Shown here: one piece after another, positions 13,601 through 22,800 of the stretch
Numbering within the stretch: position 1 is the first letter of the stretch
Layout: the number at the start of each line of letters is the position of its first letter
From: Ceratorhiza oryzae-sativae
Lineage: Eukaryota; Basidiomycota; Agaricomycetes; Cantharellales; Ceratobasidiaceae
Assembly (NCBI GenBank): GCA_030998015.1
Contig: JARWMV010000086.1
Coordinates: 1-64,000 of the forward strand
Direction: 5' to 3'
Length of the DNA: 64,000 nt
Translations under genes and position numbers: made by a program
Notes under the pieces: generated by a model
What the model was told of the DNA's origin: nothing
Databases searched by the model: none
The model's input: the letters and a program-made list of their open reading frames with translations, nothing else

Positions 13601-14775
13601 AGGATATCTATTAAAATAATCAATTAAATTACTTAAATCCTCTGGAGCAGTTATAGAAACTGACCCGTGCCCGCCTACGATCGCAGCTCCGCCTCAAGCG
13701 ATATTTTTAGGAGTTCTTAATTTTCCATGAACTAATTGTATGACCCGTGCACGCCTGCGAACGCCTTGGCTTAAGCCAAGCAAGCTTGGCTCATATTGAC
13801 CTTAAGGTCAATAATCAAGCCAAGGCGGCCCTGGCGTGCGCGCGGCGTCTGATTCCGAGGTACCCTGGAACTGAAAGTTCCAGGGTACCTCGCAATACCT
13901 CGCCGCGAACGCGGCCTCGATAACCATACCCCTCGGGTCAACAGCATGTATTTATATATAAATACAATGCTGGTTGACCCTAAGCGGGGGTTTTAAATCT
14001 CCCTATGTTTCCAAGTTCTGCTTGCAATAGACCCCCAATGCGTTACCAAGCCTGTAAGGCCAGCGTATTGGGGGGCTATTGCCCCCCCAAACAATGCAGC
14101 GTAGCTGCATCAGTTTGGGGGGTCAATAGTGAATACATTCCTATATTACCCCAAATTGGGGGTGTAGATTTGCCTGCGCAAATCACCCCCAATTTAGGAG
14201 TCCTCAGCGCTTAGGCCGCGCCTAAAGGCGCGATCAGAGAGTTGGATTTATATGGCTAGTAAAGACTATTCGAGGGTTAAGAACTCTGTTCAAAGAGGTT
14301 TTACCTAAAGAAGGTATATTAATAATTCCATCCCCCTCAAGCAGACCTGCTAAATAATGTCCTAATTCTTTAGATGAGTTAGAACCCTTATAGGGACTGT
14401 TTTGCACATGGGGATTTTCTTAGGCCGCCCTGCGGGCGATCAAAGAGCGCGGAGGGATTATATTCTTGAATAATGTCTTCTTTGGCTAAAGCTTTAGTTG
14501 TAGTGAGTATTGAACTTAATTTTTGGGTACCTTCTGTGATTACATCTCTAAACCATAATACCATTCCACCAGATACTAGAATGAAACCTAATGTACCGCT
14601 CCCTGGATCTCTAGAGATCCAGGAGGCGGAGTTCACCTCCATTAACGAAACCGTGGAAATAAAGTACTGCAGAAACTGTCAGAGTTAATAGAGCAAAACT
14701 AGTTAATATAGGCCAAGGTGATGGCTCCACTAAATGGAATTCTATAACGAAGGGGATTGAGGTTTTAAATAATAT
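4643..14775 (-). CDS. cox3: cox3, cytochrome c oxidase subunit 3 (left-arm copy)
   Basis: Mirror copy of the right-arm gene. Exons on the minus strand: 14630-14775 plus 14529-14595, 12171-12398, 10118-10310, 6788-6898 and 4643-4701. The same 34-bp H insertion breaks exon 1 at 14596-14629, so the window has no uninterrupted cox3. Both copies share the intron set and HEGs. Confidence 0.92.
4818..5116 (-). repeat. tandem array, 13 x 23 bp (left arm)
   Basis: Mirror of 26501-26799. Confidence 0.95.
5536..5757 (-). repeat. A element (222 bp)
   Basis: Left-arm mirror of 25860-26081. Confidence 0.92.
7092..7313 (+). repeat. A element (222 bp)
   Basis: Left-arm mirror of 24304-24525. Confidence 0.92.
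7525..7746 (+). repeat. A element (222 bp)
   Basis: Left-arm mirror of 23871-24092. Confidence 0.92.
8260..9980 (-). pseudogene. LAGLIDADG HEG of cox3 intron 3 (left-arm copy)
   Basis: Mirror of 21637-23357 with identical element insertions; B lies at 8592-8819, C at 8868-9008, A at 9181-9395 and D at 9605-9703. Confidence 0.78.
9181..9395 (+). repeat. A element (215 bp)
   Basis: Left-arm mirror of 22222-22436; intermediate form. Confidence 0.92.
12965..14528 (-). pseudogene. LAGLIDADG HEG of cox3 intron 1 (left-arm copy)
   Basis: Mirror of 17089-18652, with the same interruptions by a truncated C element (14420-14456), D, E, B and A elements. Confidence 0.73.
13244..13465 (-). repeat. A element (222 bp)
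   Basis: Left-arm mirror of 18152-18373. Confidence 0.92.
14596..14629 (-). repeat. H element in left-arm cox3 exon 1
   Basis: Mirror of 16988-17021. Confidence 0.92.
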
Positions 14776-14789
14776 ATCAAACTAGAGGC

Positions 14790-15011
14790 CCGCGCGCGTT
14801 AGTTGCTGGTGGGACTTGTCCCACCAACCAACGTGAGCAATCGCAACCGTTTGCGATTGCTAGTGCGCGGCATAATATCGATATTTAGCCGCCGGCTGAA
14901 AATGACGAACGGTCGTCATTTTCTACGAGGGAATCTTTATGGGAGGTAGCCTGGACCATGAGACTCATGGTCAAGGCTACCTCATCTGAGGATTCCCTCT
15001 AACGCCGGCGG
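14790..15011 (+). repeat. A element (222 bp)
   Basis: Left-arm mirror of 16606-16827, just upstream of cox3. Confidence 0.92.
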
Positions 15012-15240
15012 GACCCGTGCACGCCTGCGAACGCCTTGGCTCATATTGACCTTAAGGTCAATAATCAAGCCAAGTCGGCCCTGGCGTGCGCGCGGCGTCT
15101 GATTCCGAGGTACCCTGGAACTTAAAGTTCCAGGGTACCTCGCAATACCTCGCCGCGAACGCGGCCTCGATAACCAAACCCCTCGGGTCAACAGCATGTA
15201 TTTATATATAAATACAATGCTGGTTGACCCTAAGCGGGGT

Positions 15241-15716
15241 TTGAAGCATCACCCCGCTAATCGATACCCCTGCCAAGACGTGCGCTAAAGCGCAGTTCTC
15301 TAGGCAGGGTGTAGATTTGCCTTCGCAAATCATCGATTAGTGGAGCCCTCCGCGCTTAGGCCGCCCTGCGGGCGATCAAAGAGCGCGGAGGGTTGAAGGC
15401 ATAATATTCTTTAATAGAGATTGTAATACAGGTAAGGATTTCCGTGGTATTGTAATTCTGTAGCCACTTTTAGTTTTAGTGATTTTTTTTATGTAACAGT
15501 TTAAACTCCATTTATCATTTAAAGTTTTGGCTAATAATTCTACTTCTTCTAAACTGAATGAATCAGTGCAAATAACAACTACTGACCCCCAAACATCAAT
15601 CCTTGACATTTCCTAAGGAATTGTCAAGGAATGGCAGTTTGGGGGGTCAATGGCGCCACAAGTTTTGTGGCGCGCATTGCAATCATTGGGGGTCTACTGA
15701 ATTTGTTTTATCAAAG
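15241..15716 (-). pseudogene. HEG C-terminal fragment, left of the centre
   Basis: Mirror of 15901-16376. The two truncated HEG halves face away from each other across the 106-bp spacer. Confidence 0.78.
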
Positions 15717-15755
15717 GCCTCCCAATGCGTTACCAAGCCTGTAAGGCCAGCGTAA

Positions 15756-15861
15756 ACCCCCCCGGGCATCCGGGCAATGGCCTCCCAATGCGTCACAAAC
15801 GCATTGGGGGGGGCCATTACCTTATTGGGGGGCGGATGCCCGGGGGTAAAGGCTCTCCCAA
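15756..15861. other. 106-bp centre (spacer) of the palindrome
   Basis: Arm symmetry stops at 15755/15862; 15756 (a) does not pair with 15861 (a). The spacer is built of E-type element parts, including an internal hairpin at about 15776-15820 with the stem CCTCCCAATGCGT/ACGCATTGGGGG. The break therefore lies in a hairpin element. On the right it is followed by HEG coding sequence. Confidence 0.9.
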
Positions 15862-15900
15862 TACGCTGGCCTTACAGGCTTGGTAACGCATTGGGAGGCC

Positions 15901-16376
15901 TTTGATAAAACAAATTCAGTAGACCCCCAATGATTGCAATGCGCGCCACAAAACTTGTGGCGCCATTGACCCCCCAAACTGCCATTCCTTGACAATTCCT
16001 TAGGAAATGTCAAGGATTGATGTTTGGGGGTCAGTAGTTGTTATTTGCACTGATTCATTCAGTTTAGAAGAAGTAGAATTATTAGCCAAAACTTTAAATG
16101 ATAAATGGAGTTTAAACTGTTACATAAAAAAAATCACTAAAACTAAAAGTGGCTACAGAATTACAATACCACGGAAATCCTTACCTGTATTACAATCTCT
16201 ATTAAAGAATATTATGCCTTCAACCCTCCGCGCTCTTTGATCGCCCGCAGGGCGGCCTAAGCGCGGAGGGCTCCACTAATCGATGATTTGCGAAGGCAAA
16301 TCTACACCCTGCCTAGAGAACTGCGCTTTAGCGCACGTCTTGGCAGGGGTATCGATTAGCGGGGTGATGCTTCAAA
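15901..16376 (+). pseudogene. HEG C-terminal fragment next to the palindrome centre
   Basis: FDKTNSV (15901), an E element, then VVICTDSFSLEEVELLAKTL, NDKWSLNCYIKK, GYRITIPRKSLPVLQSLL and NIMPS, a C element (16224-16364), then MML. This matches the C-terminal half of the PADDK-type HEGs (compare 63070-63290). The N-terminal half is missing because the palindrome centre lies just upstream. E at about 15922-16034 is flanked by CAGTA on both sides. Confidence 0.8.
16224..16364 (+). repeat. C element (141 bp) in HEG fragment
   Basis: CCCTCCGCGCTCTTTGATCG to GATTAGCGGGG. Two hairpins, the second holding a nested G hairpin (CCTGCC...GGCAGG). Without it PS joins MML. Mirror 15253-15393. Confidence 0.88.
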
Positions 16377-16605
16377 CCCCCGCTTAGGGTCAACCAGCAT
16401 TGTATTTATATATAAATACATGCTGTTGACCCGAGGGGTTTGGTTATCGAGGCCGCGTTCGCGGCGAGGTATTGCGAGGTACCCTGGAACTTTAAGTTCC
16501 AGGGTACCTCGGAATCAGACGCCGCGCGCACGCCAGGGCCGACTTGGCTTGATTATTGACCTTAAGGTCAATATGAGCCAAGGCGTTCGCAGGCGTGCAC
16601 GGGTC
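16377..16605 (+). mobile_element. B element near the centre
   Basis: Same termini, preceded by ATGCTTCAAA of a HEG end and followed at once by an A element. Mirror 15012-15240. Confidence 0.85.
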
Positions 16606-16827
16606 CCGCCGGCGTTAGAGGGAATCCTCAGATGAGGTAGCCTTGACCATGAGTCTCATGGTCCAGGCTACCTCCCATAAAGATTCCCTCGTAGAAAATG
16701 ACGACCGTTCGTCATTTTCAGCCGGCGGCTAAATATCGATATTATGCCGCGCACTAGCAATCGCAAACGGTTGCGATTGCTCACGTTGGTTGGTGGGACA
16801 AGTCCCACCAGCAACTAACGCGCGCGG
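16606..16827 (-). repeat. A element (222 bp) just upstream of cox3
   Basis: Reference long form. Ends CCGCCGGCGTTAG and CTAACGCGCGCGG are imperfect inverted repeats; inside are hairpins AAAATGACGACCGTTCGTCATTTT-like, AATCGCAAACGGTTGCGATT and GGTGGGACAAGTCCCACC. It separates the cox3 start region from anything upstream. Confidence 0.95.
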
Positions 16828-16841
16828 GCCTCTAGTTTGAT

Positions 16842-19800
16842 ATATTATTTAAAACCTCAATCCCCTTCGTTATAGAATTCCATTTAGTGGAGCCATCACC
16901 TTGGCCTATATTAACTAGTTTTGCTCTATTAACTCTGACAGTTTCTGCAGTACTTTATTTCCACGGTTTCGTTAATGGAGGTGAACTCCGCCTCCTGGAT
17001 CTCTAGAGATCCAGGGAGCGGTACATTAGGTTTCATTCTAGTATCTGGTGGAATGGTATTATGGTTTAGAGATGTAATCACAGAAGGTACCCAAAAATTA
17101 AGTTCAATACTCACTACAACTAAAGCTTTAGCCAAAGAAGACATTATTCAAGAATATAATCCCTCCGCGCTCTTTGATCGCCCGCAGGGCGGCCTAAGAA
17201 AATCCCCATGTGCAAAACAGTCCCTATAAGGGTTCTAACTCATCTAAAGAATTAGGACATTATTTAGCAGGTCTGCTTGAGGGGGATGGAATTATTAATA
17301 TACCTTCTTTAGGTAAAACCTCTTTGAACAGAGTTCTTAACCCTCGAATAGTCTTTACTAGCCATATAAATCCAACTCTCTGATCGCGCCTTTAGGCGCG
17401 GCCTAAGCGCTGAGGACTCCTAAATTGGGGGTGATTTGCGCAGGCAAATCTACACCCCCAATTTGGGGTAATATAGGAATGTATTCACTATTGACCCCCC
17501 AAACTGATGCAGCTACGCTGCATTGTTTGGGGGGCAATAGCCCCCCAATACGCTGGCCTTACAGGCTTGGTAACGCATTGGGGGTCTATTGCAAGCAGAA
17601 CTTGGAAACATAGGGAGATTTAAAACCCCCGCTTAGGGTCAACCAGCATTGTATTTATATATAAATACATGCTGTTGACCCGAGGGGTATGGTTATCGAG
17701 GCCGCGTTCGCGGCGAGGTATTGCGAGGTACCCTGGAACTTTCAGTTCCAGGGTACCTCGGAATCAGACGCCGCGCGCACGCCAGGGCCGCCTTGGCTTG
17801 ATTATTGACCTTAAGGTCAATATGAGCCAAGCTTGCTTGGCTTAAGCCAAGGCGTTCGCAGGCGTGCACGGGTCATACAATTAGTTCATGGAAAATTAAG
17901 AACTCCTAAAAATATCGCTTGAGGCGGAGCTGCGATCGTAGGCGGGCACGGGTCAGTTTCTATAACTGCTCCAGAGGATTTAAGTAATTTAATTGATTAT
18001 TTTAATAGATATCCTCTATTGGGAACTAAAGGTAAAGATTTTAAGGATTGGGGAAAAATATATAAACTGATTATATCTAAAGAACATTTAACAGAATCTG
18101 GTAGAACGATGATAAAATCTATAGAATCTAACCGTCGACCCCCGACATTGCCGCGCGCGTTAGTTGCTGGTGGGACTTGTCCCACCAACCAACGTGAGCA
18201 ATCGCAACCGTTTGCGATTGCTAGTGCGCGGCATAATATCGATATTTAGCCGCCGGCTGAAAATGACGAACGGTCGTCATTTTCTACGAGGGAATCTTTA
18301 TGGGAGGTAGCCTGGACCATGAGACTCATGGTCAAGGCTACCTCATCTGAGGATTCCCTCTAACGCCGGCGGGCATTACAATATCGGGGGGCAGACGGTG
18401 CGGCCGAGAATGCTTTGCATTCTTACCCCTGCCAAGACGTGCGCTAAAGCGCAGTTGCCTAGGCAGGGCGAGTACCGTCGACGGTGACCCCCAATAATTG
18501 CAATGTCGCCATTGACCCCCCATTTGGGTGGCAGTAGACCCCCAACAAGGCAATGGCCTCCCAATGCGTCACAAACGCATTGGGGGGGTAAGATTTGCGA
18601 AGGCAAATCTACATCGATTCTCGAGGGTATGAATTCTAAACGATTCAAATAAAGACTCGGATTTTTTAAATTCCTATTAAAAATCCAACTCTCTGATCGC
18701 GCCTTTAGGCGCGGCCTAAGCGCTGAGGACTCCTAAATTGGGGGGTGATTTGCGCAGGCAAATCTACACCCCCAATTTGGGGTAATAAAAATATGTGCCT
18801 TCTTTAAATTTCACTAAATGCTGGAAATCCATTAACTTCCCAAATTGGCAAGGACAACCAATTCTTGGCGGCCGGGTAAGCGAAAAAATTTAAGTACTAA
18901 TTAAAAATGTGATAATCTTAAATTAATAAAATGGACAATCAGCAGGAGTCTCCGAGTGGGTGTTGCGAAGCATCGATAACTTTACCTGGTTATAGCTGTA
19001 TCAAACCCCTTCCGAATGGGCTCCCCAGAGATTATATGTGAAAATATACAATTTTTTTATGGCGGCTACTGTTGACATATTATGCAGAATGTATATAATA
19101 TATAATCCAAATTCCAACTCTCTGATCGCGCCTTTAGGCGCGGCCTAAGCGCTGAGGACTCCTAAATTGGGGGTGATTTGCGCAGGCAAATCTACACCCC
19201 CAATTTGGGGTTATATTGACATATGAAGGACACCACACTTCTTTCGTTCAAAGAGGATTGACTATGGGTGTTGCTTTATTTATTGTTTCAGAAGTTTTTG
19301 CTTTTGTATCAGTATTCTGGGCGTACTTTCACTCAAGTTTAGCTCCTACAATCGAATTAGGAAGTAGTTGGCCTCCAGTAGGGATCGAACCTTTAGATCC
19401 TTTTGCTATCCCTCTACTTAATACTATTTTACTTCTATCTAGTGGTGTTTGCCACAAATGTGAAATTTTTTATTTATCATGCGCCTAAAGCACAATATTA
19501 TAGTTTTTATAGGCATTAGCCCTGTGGACTCTAAAATTGACTTATATCTTTAATCTAGGGATTATAAAAGAAGTAGTCATTGAAATATTTTATTTTCGTA
19601 CTTTTTAAAGTGGAAAAATATTTCAAACTAATCTTAGTTACGAGGCTAACTTTTTCTAAAAGTTTTTTTCTGAGGCCTTAACTGGTAAAGATTTCATTTT
19701 TACCTTTAGGGCAGCCACGGATGAACCCGATGTTAGGCGATTAATTAGTCCAAAATAGCTGCTTGCAAATTTTGAACCTAGACTTACCTGCATTTCGAAG

Positions 19801-22800
19801 AGATGCAAATTAAGAAAGTTTAAAACGATGCAGCTCATATTTTGTTCCATTTGCCACAGATATGCGGTGAACATTGCATCTGGTCCATTTGCCGGTACTC
19901 TGCCGACAAGTATCGGTAAACGTGGTGCAGAACGCTCAACGCCAGGACACATTTAACACCTTTGACCCCCCAAACTGATGCAGCTATGCTGCATTGTTTG
20001 GGGGGGGTAAAGGCTCTCCCAATACGCTGGCCTTACAGGCTTGGTAACGCATTGGGAGGCCTTTGTCAAGCGTGTCGGGTGGTGAGTAAAGTTTAGAATT
20101 TTACCTTTTTCTGAAGGGTCAAATAATCTAGACAAAATAACTCGTGTTTTCACTTTAATTTAATTTCTCCAACTCTCTGATCGCGCCTTTAGGCGCGGCC
20201 TAAGCGCTGAGGACTCCTGGAATGAAAATTACCCTAACCCTGTCGAAGAGTATTCACCCTCAAGCTTCGGAGCCGTCTGTGTACGGCTTAAGCCGCACAC
20301 AGACGTCTCCTCTACAAGCGTGAAATTGTTGCACGTACGTGCAACAACTTCTAGGGGACGGGTCAGGAACCGATTTCGAGATATCCTGCAGGATATCTAA
20401 AAATCCAAATTTACCATTATTTGCTTAAATAAAATTATGCTTGGCTTATTGTACCGTTAATATTAAAAAAATTCACATAGTCCTAGATTACAAACGTTAT
20501 ATCTTATGTTAAATAATAAATATAAACCTAATCTAGCTTATATTAAAATAAGGAGATAATCTGAAGTTATCTTGGCGACACTTATGAAAACGGTTAACGG
20601 GGCAGTCTGGCTCTAAGACCGTCGTTTTATTTAAACTTAATTACAACCCCTCCCAACGGATTTTTGACTTGTCCTCTAGCTGAAATTGTTGCACGTACGT
20701 GCAACAACTTCACGCTTGAGGCGGAGCTGGTCTGTCTCCATGCAAGATTTATAAAATCTTGCTGGACCTTAGACCAGCATCAGTCAAAACGATGGTAAAG
20801 CTGAAGAAAGTTGGTCTAGTCAGACCACCTTCATTCGGCTAACCAACGGTGGGGCTTATTTTAATAAAATAGGTTTACTTAGATCGCTACTGACTGGATC
20901 ATAGGTGGGTGTTTGATTAAATATAAATCAAATGCTTAATGTACAGTCGAAATCTCTGAAAATACCCTCCCCAGTAGACCCCCAACAAGGCAATGGCCTC
21001 CCAATGCGTCACAAACGTATTGGGGGGGCCATTACCTTATTGGGGGGCGGATGCCCCCCAAACAATGCAGCGTAGCTGCACATGTTTGGGGGGCAGTAGG
21101 GTAATTTTTCTTAATGGGTTATATAATCCCCTGCCCGGGCAACTGCGCTTTAGCGCACGTCTTGGCAGGGGTAAGACTTCTAAATTATTCCGCCACGGCA
21201 CACTTGGTCGGGTTTAAACTAACTCAGGGCCTTCTGCTAGTTCTAAGGATCCGGCCTGGGTCCAGATAATACTGAGTGATTTTTAGTTTATATAGCAAGA
21301 GATTTGGCAACTATTACTTATGCTCACCATGCTTTAATCCAAGGAAATAGAAATGGAGCTATCTTAGGAACATTCTTAACATTAGTATTAGCTATAGCAT
21401 TTACGGGTCTACAAGGACTAGAGTATATGCAAGCAAGTTTCTCAATGAGTGATTCTGTATTTGGTACTGTATTCTTTGCAAGCACTGGATTACACGGGTT
21501 AACACGTATGGCCCCTTTCAAAATAAATGTACGAAAAATTTTATTTATATTTAGTGGAGTTACCTTTACAACTATTTTAAAAATAGTATTTTCATTTGGC
21601 CTACTCGGTCTTATTGGATCATAATTAACAGACACACTGGCTCCAGCGGTAACTCAAATCTTATTTTCTTCAATACTTCCCATTAAACCGGCTGATGATA
21701 AACCTCATCGTTTGACTAAATTAGAGCAATCACAATTGACCCCCCAATACGCTGGCCTTACAGGCTTGGTAACGCATTGGGGGGCTATTGACTATTTCTG
21801 AGGATTTAAAATCCATATTAGTTGGTCTTTCACTTGGTGATTTATTCATTAATAAACAAAATGTAAATGCTCGATTAGAGTTTAAACAAGGTTTGATACA
21901 TGTTGACTATCTAACCCCAAATTGGGGGTGTAGATTTGCCTGCGCAAATCACCCCCCAATTTAGGAGTCCTCAGCGCTTAGGCCGCGCCTAAAGGCGCGA
22001 TCAGAGAGTTGGATGGAGGTTTACGACCGATTTAAAGATTTTTGTCCTACTGCCCCCCAAACATCAATCCTTGACATTTCCTAAGGAATTGTCAAGGAAT
22101 GGCAGTTTGGGGGGTCAATGGCGACATTGCAATTATTGGGGGTCTACAGTTTCCAAAACGTACAACCCTCCGGTTGACAAAAGAACAGGTAAAGTGTATT
22201 CTAGGGTTGTTTTTAGAACTTCCGCCGGCGTTAGAGGGAATCCTAACTTGAGGTAGCCTTGACCATGAGTCCAGGCTACCTCAACATAAAGATTCCCTCG
22301 TAGAAAATGACGACCGTTCGTCATTTTCAGCCGGCGGCTAAATATCGATATTATGCCGCGCACTAGCAATCGCAAACGGTTGCGATTGCTCACGTTGGTT
22401 GGTGGGACAAGTCCCACCAGCAACTAACGCGCGCGGGCCTTGTTTTGGGGAAATATTTGATCTATTTTATTCAGGCAAAACCAAAATAGTGCCAGCTAAT
22501 ATTTCGGATCTTATTACCGAAGCAAGCTTAGCTTACTGAATATGCGACGCCGGAGGCTTCTGCAATACACACCGATGTATTAATATTTCTACAGAGTCTT
22601 TTACTATACCCAGCTAATCGATACCCCTGCCAAGACGTGCGCTAAAGCGCAGTTCTCTAGGCAGGGTGTAGATTTGCCTTCGCAAATCATCGATTAGTTG
22701 AGCCCTCCGCGCTTAGGCCGCCCTGCGGGCGATCAAAGAGCGCGGAGGGGATGAGGTAAACCTTCTAGTTAAAGTTTTAAATGATAAATTCAATTTGACC

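Larger units (their letters stand above)
1..15755. repeat. left arm of giant perfect palindrome
   Basis: Every landmark checked in this arm (cox3 exons, tRNA-Ser, HEGs, a 299-bp tandem array, all mini-elements) recurs on the other strand at 31617 minus its position, with no length difference. The arm continues beyond the window start, so its true length is unknown. Base-level identity was checked at many points but not exhaustively. Long inverted repeats occur in some fungal mtDNAs; near-contact arms of this size are unusual. Confidence 0.97.
17089..18652 (+). pseudogene. LAGLIDADG homing endonuclease of cox3 intron 1, interrupted by mini-elements
   Basis: The frame runs on from cox3 exon 1. 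After a 37-bp truncated C element (17161-17197) is left out, it continues as [20 protein letters not shown] and the LAGLIDADG motif [13 protein letters not shown] (about 17250). Later blocks are [13 protein letters not shown] (about 17880), then [18 protein letters not shown] and [11 protein letters not shown] (about 18040-18130), and a likely C-terminus GMNSKRFK ending at 18652. D, E, B, F-like and A elements separate the blocks. Wording and order fit intron endonucleases or maturases that cut the intronless site. Exon fusion implies expression from the cox3 precursor. Mirror 12965-14528. Confidence 0.75.
17089..19218 (+). other. group I intron 1 of cox3 (left-arm copy 12399-14528)
   Basis: The upstream exon ends in T (GAAGGT) and the intron ends in G before ACATATGAAGG, as group I introns require. 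Core pieces lie at 18810-19080: a P/Q-like AAATGCTGGAAATCC, then ATCAGCAGGAG, then CAGAGATTATATGTGAAA. A HEG is fused in frame to exon 1. Two D elements, a B, an A and E-type hairpins are embedded, and one D ends a few bases before the 3' splice site. Confidence 0.8.

Noticed and set aside
16606..16827. A element as a classical MITE with target duplications
   Set aside because: Ends are imperfect inverted repeats, but no consistent flanking duplication was found; boundaries vary by one or two C bases.
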